This document shows positions 5,586-9,951 of a stretch of DNA of 9,951 nucleotides, in pieces (the stretch's first letter is position 1; each line of letters begins with the position of its first letter). The DNA lies in contig JAGWXJ010000060.1 of NCBI GenBank assembly GCA_018969935.1, positions 1 through 9,951 of the forward strand. Direction: 5' to 3'. This stretch comes from Alphaproteobacteria bacterium. GTDB taxonomy: Bacteria > Pseudomonadota > Alphaproteobacteria > Micavibrionales > UBA1664. The notes beneath the pieces are model-generated. The model was not told where the DNA came from and did no database searches. It worked only from the letters and a program-made list of their open reading frames with translations. The position numbers and the translations under genes were made by a program.

Positions 5586-7524
5586 AGGCAAAATCATCAA
5601 GCTTGCATTTGATTACATGTTGGCAAGCGCCTCCGTATGGGGTGCGTACTACCTGTACATGCATGGCCAGATGCCCTCGCTAGATGGCATTATCAGGCAG
5701 GCGCTTGTGTTTTCGGCCTTCTTTGCAGGCTTCTCTGTTATCTTCGGTACGCACCGCGCGGTCTGGCGCTATACCTCCATGCAGGACCTCATGGGCATTG
5801 CCATGGCGGTTGCGCTCACGCTCTTTTCCTTTGGCGTGTTCCAGCATTTCGTCGTGCCTGAATTCATTTTTGCGCCAAGCTTCATCATTATGCAGGCGCT
5901 TGTGCTTACGGCCCTCGTGGCCGGCGGGCGCATGGGCTACCGCTTTTTGCATGAAGGCCCGCTACGCCGCAGCTGGTGGGGGAATGATGGCGCGGCCCGC
6001 AGCCGCATCTTGCTGGTAGGTGCAGGCAACGCTGCCGATAAATTCATCAAATCCATCCGCCAGAACCCCGAAAGCGGATACGAAATCGTCGGCCTCATCG
6101 ATAACCGCCGCACCCTGTTGGGGGACATGCTTCACGGCGTACCCATTTTGGGCAAAGGCAACCATCTCGATAAAATTCTCTCTGAACTTGCAACCGCCAA
6201 GCGCAGCCCCAACCGCCTTGTCTTTACCGAAAACACGGCCCTCGGCGGCGCCGACTTCAAGGATATCCCGCAAGCTGTGCTGGATAACCCAGATAGCTAC
6301 GGCCTCAAACTCGCCCGCCTTCCAAACCCCGAGGCCTTTGCCGATTTTGTGGACACGGATGCCGAAGGCGAAACGCGCGTAAAGTTGAAGCCGATCGCCA
6401 TCGAAGATCTGCTGGGCCGCCCGCAGGCTACGCTCGATATGCAATCCATCCGCGGCCTTATCAGCGGCAAACGCGTGGCCATCACGGGGGCAGGCGGCTC
6501 CATAGGCTCCGAACTCTGCCGCCAGATAGCCAAGCTCGACCCCGCCGCCATGGCGATGATCGACTTCTCCGAATACAATCTCTACGCGCTGGAACTTGAT
6601 ATCAACGATATATCGCCCGCCTTCCCGTGGCGCTGCCAGCTCTGCAACGTCCGCGTGGCCGAACAGCTGCGCAAGGTCTTCAGCGATTTCAAACCCGATA
6701 TCGTGTTCCATGCGGCGGCCCTGAAGCATGTTCCGCTGGTCGAGGCCAATCCGGCGGAAGGCGTGCTCACAAACGTCATGGGCACCCGCATCGTGGCGGA
6801 AGCCTGCCGCGATATGGGCGTCGGCATCATGGTCCAGATTTCAACCGACAAGGCCGTAAACCCCTGCAACGTCATGGGCGCAACCAAACGCGTGGGCGAG
6901 TTTCTGGCCCAGTCGCTGGATCTGGAGGCCACGGGCAACACCCGCTTTGTCACCGTCCGCTTCGGCAACGTGCTGGGCTCGTCAGGGTCTGTCGTGCCGC
7001 TGTTCAGGAAACAGCTTGAAAAGGGCGGCCCCCTCACGGTCACACACCCGGAAATCAGCCGCTTCTTCATGACGATATCGGAAGCCGTTTCGCTAGTCCT
7101 GCAGGCCTCGGCCCACGCCCTGCGCCATACTTCCGAGCGCGGCCGCATTCTGGTCCTCGATATGGGCGAACCTGTAAAAATCGTCGATGTCGCCCGCCAG
7201 ATGATACGGCTGGCCAACCTGCGGCCCGATAAAGACATAAAAATCGAGTACATCGGCCTCCGCCCCGGCGAGAAGATGTTCGAGGAACTGTTTGATACCG
7301 CCGAGCAGCGTACGGCCACGGATTCTCCGCAGGTGCTCGCGGCCATTTCCCAGCCCACCGATGCGGCCCTGCTGCGCAGGTCCGTCGCCAACCTCGAGGA
7401 AGCGGCCATGAAGGGCGATGATATGGCTGTTATCCGCCTTTTGCAGACCATTGTGCCGGGCTATGCCGCAGCAGGGGGCGAGGGGGCTTCCGCCATCGCA
7501 GGCCAGTATCGCAAGAATGCTTGA
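5572..7524 (+). CDS. FlaA1/CapD/WbpM-type membrane-anchored UDP-sugar 4,6-dehydratase
   Basis: This 650-residue protein fits the polysaccharide-biosynthesis SDR family that includes WbpM, PglF and CapD, usually UDP-GlcNAc C4/C6 dehydratases making modified sugars for glycans. About four N-terminal membrane helices lie within residues 13-120. A CoA-binding-like Rossmann domain follows, with GAGNAA (150-155). The catalytic SDR domain has GAGGSIGSE (306-314) for NAD(P), and STDKAVNPCNVMGATKR (424-440) carries the Thr425-Met435-Lys439 arrangement that replaces the usual Tyr-x3-Lys in this family. RFGNVLGSSGSV, HPEISRFFM and GLRPGEKMFEEL are also family motifs. The commoner NPTNVMG reads NPCNVMG here. 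Length and domain order are complete. AGGGG lies 5 nt before the ATG. It stands alone, with no glycosyltransferases beside it, so the pathway (capsule, O-antigen or flagellin sugar) cannot be told. It is divergent from the regBA operon. Confidence 0.92.
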   Translation: MHRLKGKIIKLAFDYMLASASVWGAYYLYMHGQMPSLDGIIRQALVFSAFFAGFSVIFGTHRAVWRYTSMQDLMGIAMAVALTLFSFGVFQHFVVPEFIFAPSFIIMQALVLTALVAGGRMGYRFLHEGPLRRSWWGNDGAARSRILLVGAGNAADKFIKSIRQNPESGYEIVGLIDNRRTLLGDMLHGVPILGKGNHLDKILSELATAKRSPNRLVFTENTALGGADFKDIPQAVLDNPDSYGLKLARLPNPEAFADFVDTDAEGETRVKLKPIAIEDLLGRPQATLDMQSIRGLISGKRVAITGAGGSIGSELCRQIAKLDPAAMAMIDFSEYNLYALELDINDISPAFPWRCQLCNVRVAEQLRKVFSDFKPDIVFHAAALKHVPLVEANPAEGVLTNVMGTRIVAEACRDMGVGIMVQISTDKAVNPCNVMGATKRVGEFLAQSLDLEATGNTRFVTVRFGNVLGSSGSVVPLFRKQLEKGGPLTVTHPEISRFFMTISEAVSLVLQASAHALRHTSERGRILVLDMGEPVKIVDVARQMIRLANLRPDKDIKIEYIGLRPGEKMFEELFDTAEQRTATDSPQVLAAISQPTDAALLRRSVANLEEAAMKGDDMAVIRLLQTIVPGYAAAGGEGASAIAGQYRKNA

Positions 7525-7550
7525 CTTTGTGGCGGCCAATCCCGTATTGT
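7521..7550 (+). promoter_or_regulatory. Candidate sigma70-type promoter for rpmB-tgt
   Basis: TTGACT (7521-7526, five of six -35 bases) and TATTGT (7545-7550, four of six -10 bases) are separated by 18 nt. Transcription would start near 7557, leaving a leader of about 25 nt that includes AAGGAG. The -35 box overlaps the stop codon of the CapD-like gene. A strong promoter is expected for a ribosomal protein gene. Confidence 0.55.
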
Positions 7551-7581
7551 CCGCCCGATTTACGAATTTAAGGAGAATACC

Positions 7582-7872
7582 ATGTCCCGTACATGCCAAG
7601 TGACCGGCAAAAAACGCCAGATTGGGCACAAAGTGTCCCACGCAAACAACAAAACGAAACGCACGTTCAACACCAACCTGCGTTCCGCCCGCCTGTTCTC
7701 GGAATCGCTGAAGCGTTACGTTTCGATGAAAGTGACGGCCAACGGCCTCCGTACCATCGAACACAACGGCGGCATCGATGGCTGGCTGCTCTCGCAAACG
7801 CCTTCCAAACTGTCGACCACGCTGCGCAAAGTGCGCGAGCAGGTTGCCGAAGCCACCAAGGCCGCGAAGTAA
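7582..7872 (+). CDS. rpmB: 50S ribosomal protein L28
   Basis: This 96-residue protein is L28 of the large ribosomal subunit. The N-terminus MSRTCQVTGKKRQIGHKVSHANNKTKR is the family signature, followed by the basic NLRSARLFSESLKRYVSMKVTANGLRTIE body and an alphaproteobacterial-length tail ending EATKAAK. AAGGAG (7570-7575) sits 6 nt before the ATG, the best ribosome binding site in the window, and a good promoter precedes it. Its stop TAA is separated by a single base from the TTG that begins tgt, so the two genes are probably translated in tandem from one message. The C-terminal helix is rich in Lys, Ala and Glu, as usual. Nothing in the gene is odd. Confidence 0.97.
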   Translation: MSRTCQVTGKKRQIGHKVSHANNKTKRTFNTNLRSARLFSESLKRYVSMKVTANGLRTIEHNGGIDGWLLSQTPSKLSTTLRKVREQVAEATKAAK

Positions 7873-7873
7873 G

Positions 7874-9058
7874 TTGTCGCTCTACCCGAATTTCAAGTTC
7901 GATATTCTCAAGCCGTGCACCAAATCTAGGGCACGGCTTGGTCGTTTAACGACGCCGCACGGCGCCATTGAAACCCCCAATTTCATCTTCTGCGGCACGC
8001 ATGCAGGCCTGCGCTCCATGACGGGCGAGGAAGCAAAGGCCGCAGGCGCGCAAATCGTGCTGGCCAATACCTACCACATGCTTGTGCGCCCCGGCCCCGA
8101 TGTTGTGGCCAAACTGGGCGGCCTTCATAAGATGATGGTCTGGGACGGCCCTATCATGACCGATAGCGGCGGCTTCCAGATTTTCATCATGGGGTACGAA
8201 GGCAACTCCGATGAAATCAAGATGCGCGGCAAAAAGGCCCCTAAAAAGAGCCTCATCAAAATCAACGAGGAAGGCGCGTGGTTTTACTCCTACCTCAATG
8301 GCGAGAAAATCCACCTGACGCCCGAACGTTCGATGGATGTCCAGAAGGCGCTGGGCGCCGACCTCATTTACCAGCTTGATGAATGCACATCCTCCGCCCA
8401 CGGCAAAAACTACCACGCCGATAGCATGCGCATGTCACTGCGTTGGGGCGATAGATGCATCAAACGCTTTGCCGAAACGAATGACGGCAAACAGGCCCTG
8501 TACGGCATCGTACAAGGCGGTAACTTCGAGGATTTGCGCCGCGAAAGCGCCGCCCGCGTCAACGAGCAGGATTTCTTCGGCATGGCCGTTGGCGGCTACT
8601 TCGGAAAATCGAAGGATAATCTGGTCGATATCGTGGCCCTGACCATGGAAGCGATAAGGCGTGACCGCCCTGTCCACATGCTCGGCATCGGCCACGTGGA
8701 AGATATTTTCGCAGGTGTGCGGCAGGGTATCGATACATTTGATTGTGTGGAACCCACGCGCCTTGCAGGCCACGGCACCATGCTCCTTAAGGGCCAGCCG
8801 CGCATGCGTATCAACCTGCGCAACTCCAAATACCGTGGCGATGATACGCCGCTGGATGCTACCAGCACCTTCCACATCAGCCGCCAGTACACGCGCGGCA
8901 CGTTGCACCACTTGGTGCAGGCACAGGAGCCGTTGGCCGAACATGTCCTATCCATGCACAACGTATCCGTAATGATGCAGTTGTTTGGCGAAATCCGGGA
9001 GGCCATCCGCACCGATACGCTCGACCAGTGCGAGAAGGAATGGCTATGCACTAACTGA
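7874..9058 (+). CDS. tgt: tRNA-guanine transglycosylase (Tgt), zinc-site cysteines absent
   Basis: Tgt swaps guanine-34 of GUN-anticodon tRNAs for a queuosine precursor. From TTG at 7874 the protein has 394 residues (MSLYPNFKFDIL...); the only ATG upstream in frame would be read within rpmB. Catalytic features are present: TDSGGFQ (96-102) with Asp97, DECT (169-172), GIVQGG (211-216), AVGG (238-241) and the nucleophile Asp290 in FDCVEPTR. Three things stand out. Against the E. coli zinc ligands Cys302, Cys304, Cys307 and His333, an ungapped alignment gives Ser331, Phe333, Ser336 and His362, so the cysteines are all gone. After GG (240-241) the sequence is Y-F-G, placing Gly where preQ1-type enzymes have Val, as in queuine-using eukaryotic Tgt. 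An insert of about 18 residues, rich in lysine, lies near 107-130. It is likely a functional, possibly queuine-salvaging enzyme; the substrate is inference. Confidence 0.93.
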   Translation: MSLYPNFKFDILKPCTKSRARLGRLTTPHGAIETPNFIFCGTHAGLRSMTGEEAKAAGAQIVLANTYHMLVRPGPDVVAKLGGLHKMMVWDGPIMTDSGGFQIFIMGYEGNSDEIKMRGKKAPKKSLIKINEEGAWFYSYLNGEKIHLTPERSMDVQKALGADLIYQLDECTSSAHGKNYHADSMRMSLRWGDRCIKRFAETNDGKQALYGIVQGGNFEDLRRESAARVNEQDFFGMAVGGYFGKSKDNLVDIVALTMEAIRRDRPVHMLGIGHVEDIFAGVRQGIDTFDCVEPTRLAGHGTMLLKGQPRMRINLRNSKYRGDDTPLDATSTFHISRQYTRGTLHHLVQAQEPLAEHVLSMHNVSVMMQLFGEIREAIRTDTLDQCEKEWLCTN

Positions 9059-9072
9059 GAATAATTCTCAGT
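9054..9072. promoter_or_regulatory. Perfect 19-nt palindrome resembling a Fur-family operator
   Basis: ACTGAGAATAATTCTCAGT has two perfect 9-bp arms around one central base. The core TGAGAAT-A-ATTCTCA has the 7-1-7 layout of a Fur box (TGATAAT-N-ATTATCA), differing by one symmetric base in each arm. It covers the tgt stop codon and lies 56 nt before the start of the COG4705-like gene, where a repressor site would be expected. No T-run follows, so a terminator is unlikely. Assignment to Fur, Mur, Irr or Zur cannot be made by eye. Confidence 0.5.
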
Positions 9073-9128
9073 CTGGCCTCAGTTTCGGTGAATATCATGG
9101 TACGATTGACCGAAACAATGGTGTCCAG

Positions 9129-9872
9129 ATGCAAAACCTCAATAAAGTCCCCCAAATCACCTTGGCCTTCTGGCTCATAAAAATGATGTCCACGACTGTT
9201 GGTGAAACAGCGGCCGACTACCTCAATTTCAACCTTCATCTGGGCCTAACGCTGACATCCGCCATCATGGGTGTGCTGCTGGCGTTGGCGCTGGTCATAC
9301 AATTCAAGGCCAAAAAATACATACCGTGGGTTTACTGGCTAGCCGTTGTGTTTATCAGCGTGTTCGGCACACTGGTAACCGACAACCTGACCGACCATTT
9401 CGAAGTCCCTCTCAAAGTATCTACGGCAGTGTTCGGTTTATTGCTCGTAACCACATTCTGGGTTTGGTACGCGCAGGAAAAAACGCTCTCCATCAATGCC
9501 ATCAATACACCCAAGCGTGAGGCTTATTACTGGCTCGCAATACTTGTTACGTTTGCTCTTGGCACCGCAGCCGGTGACCTGATATCCGAGGATTTTGGCA
9601 TAGGCTACTTGCACGCAGCCATGCTGTTCGGCGGTGTCATAGCAGCAACAGCTGCGGCGCACTTTATTTTCAGGCTCAATGCTGTCGTTACATTCTGGGT
9701 TGTATATGTGCTCACACGCCCGCTTGGCGCTTCTTGCGGCGATTGGCTCGCGCAGCCGCAAAAATACGGTGGCCTCGGCCTAGGCGTTATCAATACAAGC
9801 TGGTTTTTTCTTGGTGCTATAGCGCTGCTTATCGGCTGGCTTAGCTACCGCGAGTCAAAAACCTCGGCCTGA
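9129..9872 (+). CDS. COG4705-type multi-pass membrane protein with four repeats
   Basis: Using the ATG at 9129, the protein has 247 residues starting MQNLNKVPQITLAFWLIK, which matches the usual start of the uncharacterised COG4705 membrane family. An upstream in-frame ATG lies inside tgt and would add 48 unlike residues. About eight hydrophobic helices form four repeated pairs. Each repeat has an aromatic-Trp pair, then a Gly 10 residues after the Trp, an Asp 5 further on and Leu/Ile 2 after that: W15-G25-D30-L32, W70-G80-D85-L87, W135-G145-D150-I152 and W190-G200-D205-L207. Regular buried acids suggest a cation or metal transporter, but the function is unknown and this is inference. No convincing Shine-Dalgarno is seen. 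A Fur-like palindrome stands 56 nt upstream, and an 8-bp inverted repeat (9082-9089 with 9109-9116) lies in between. It converges on a partial gene 6 nt after its stop. Confidence 0.85.
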   Translation: MQNLNKVPQITLAFWLIKMMSTTVGETAADYLNFNLHLGLTLTSAIMGVLLALALVIQFKAKKYIPWVYWLAVVFISVFGTLVTDNLTDHFEVPLKVSTAVFGLLLVTTFWVWYAQEKTLSINAINTPKREAYYWLAILVTFALGTAAGDLISEDFGIGYLHAAMLFGGVIAATAAAHFIFRLNAVVTFWVVYVLTRPLGASCGDWLAQPQKYGGLGLGVINTSWFFLGAIALLIGWLSYRESKTSA

Positions 9873-9878
9873 TAGCCC

Positions 9879-9951
9879 TTAGTTCATTTTCGGCTTTGGT
9901 TCATCAATGCGCGTCATAGTGCCTGCGTCATCGTCTATCGCAAATGTCGCA
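9879..9951 (-). CDS. C-terminal tail of an unidentified gene (runs off right edge)
   Basis: The reverse strand is open from the right edge to a TAA at 9881-9879. The visible end reads ATFAIDDDAGTMTRIDEPKP followed by KMN. The acidic, soluble-looking tail and its tight convergence with the COG4705-like gene (6-nt gap) suggest a real gene end. Only 23 residues are visible, so the family cannot be named and a chance open frame is possible. Confidence 0.5.
   Translation of the reverse strand, partial: ATFAIDDDAGTMTRIDEPKPKMN

Noticed and set aside
5962..7451. Long minus-strand open frames opposite the CapD-like gene
   Set aside because: The sense strand encodes a complete, motif-perfect dehydratase. 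The antisense frames have shadow-type composition.
7531..7555. GGCGG...CCGCC pair as a terminator after the CapD-like gene
   Set aside because: The 5-bp arms are 15 nt apart with no T-run, and the pair overlaps the likely rpmB promoter.
7778..7873. N-terminal extension of Tgt from the ATG at 7778
   Set aside because: It is read out of frame within rpmB, is Arg/Pro/Cys-rich and unlike any Tgt. The TTG at 7874 gives a normal N-terminus.
9054..9072. Palindrome read as a rho-independent terminator for tgt
   Set aside because: The stem is AT-rich in the middle, has a one-base centre that cannot form a loop without opening pairs, and no T-run follows.
8985..9128. 48-residue N-terminal extension of the COG4705-like protein
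   Set aside because: It is read within the end of tgt and the spacer, is polar, and does not resemble the family. The ATG at 9129 matches the usual start.
9129..9872. COG4705-like protein as a YhhQ-type queuine transporter paired with Tgt
   Set aside because: Location next to tgt is suggestive, but the repeat architecture and sequence match COG4705, not YhhQ, and a likely operator separates it from tgt.

Overview
The window looks like a stretch of an alphaproteobacterial chromosome. The evidence is a textbook RegB/RegA (PrrBA/ActSR-type) redox two-component pair, an intracellular polyhydroxybutyrate depolymerase, a moderately high GC content and densely packed genes. No rRNA, tRNA, CRISPR array, insertion sequence or phage gene was seen. 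No gap between genes exceeds about 110 bp.

Left part (1-2934). An unrecognised gene runs off the left edge on the minus strand. It sits 37 nt downstream of phaZ (PHB depolymerase, minus strand). A 110-bp divergent spacer follows. Next is a plus-strand membrane protein of the CobD/CbiB (adenosylcobinamide-phosphate synthase) family that has lost the family's hallmark residues.

Middle part (2926-5571). A minus-strand operon reads CobT-like protein -> regB -> regA. The first gene is a short relative of the CobT phosphoribosyltransferase without its catalytic signature. Its stop is 1 nt from the regB start. The regA end overlaps the convergent CobD-like gene by 9 nt. Two degenerate relatives of late cobalamin-assembly enzymes therefore bracket a global redox regulator, which is the most unusual gene arrangement here. 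The operon diverges from the next gene across only 43 nt, where two opposed promoters appear to interlock.

Right part (5572-9951). On the plus strand lie a FlaA1/CapD/WbpM-type membrane-anchored nucleotide-sugar 4,6-dehydratase, rpmB (ribosomal protein L28) with a clear promoter and ribosome binding site, and a tRNA-guanine transglycosylase starting at TTG 1 nt after rpmB. This Tgt keeps its catalytic residues but lacks all three cysteines of the normally invariant zinc site. It also has glycine where preQ1-type bacterial enzymes have valine, which suggests queuine use. A perfect 19-nt palindrome with Fur-box geometry covers the tgt stop. After it comes a COG4705-type membrane protein built of four repeats, each with an intramembrane aspartate. 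The last 73 nt hold the tail of an unidentified minus-strand gene.

The best leads are the zinc-ligand-free Tgt, the Fur-like palindrome with the four-repeat membrane protein, and the CobT-like/CobD-like pair around RegBA. Functional links among them are inference.
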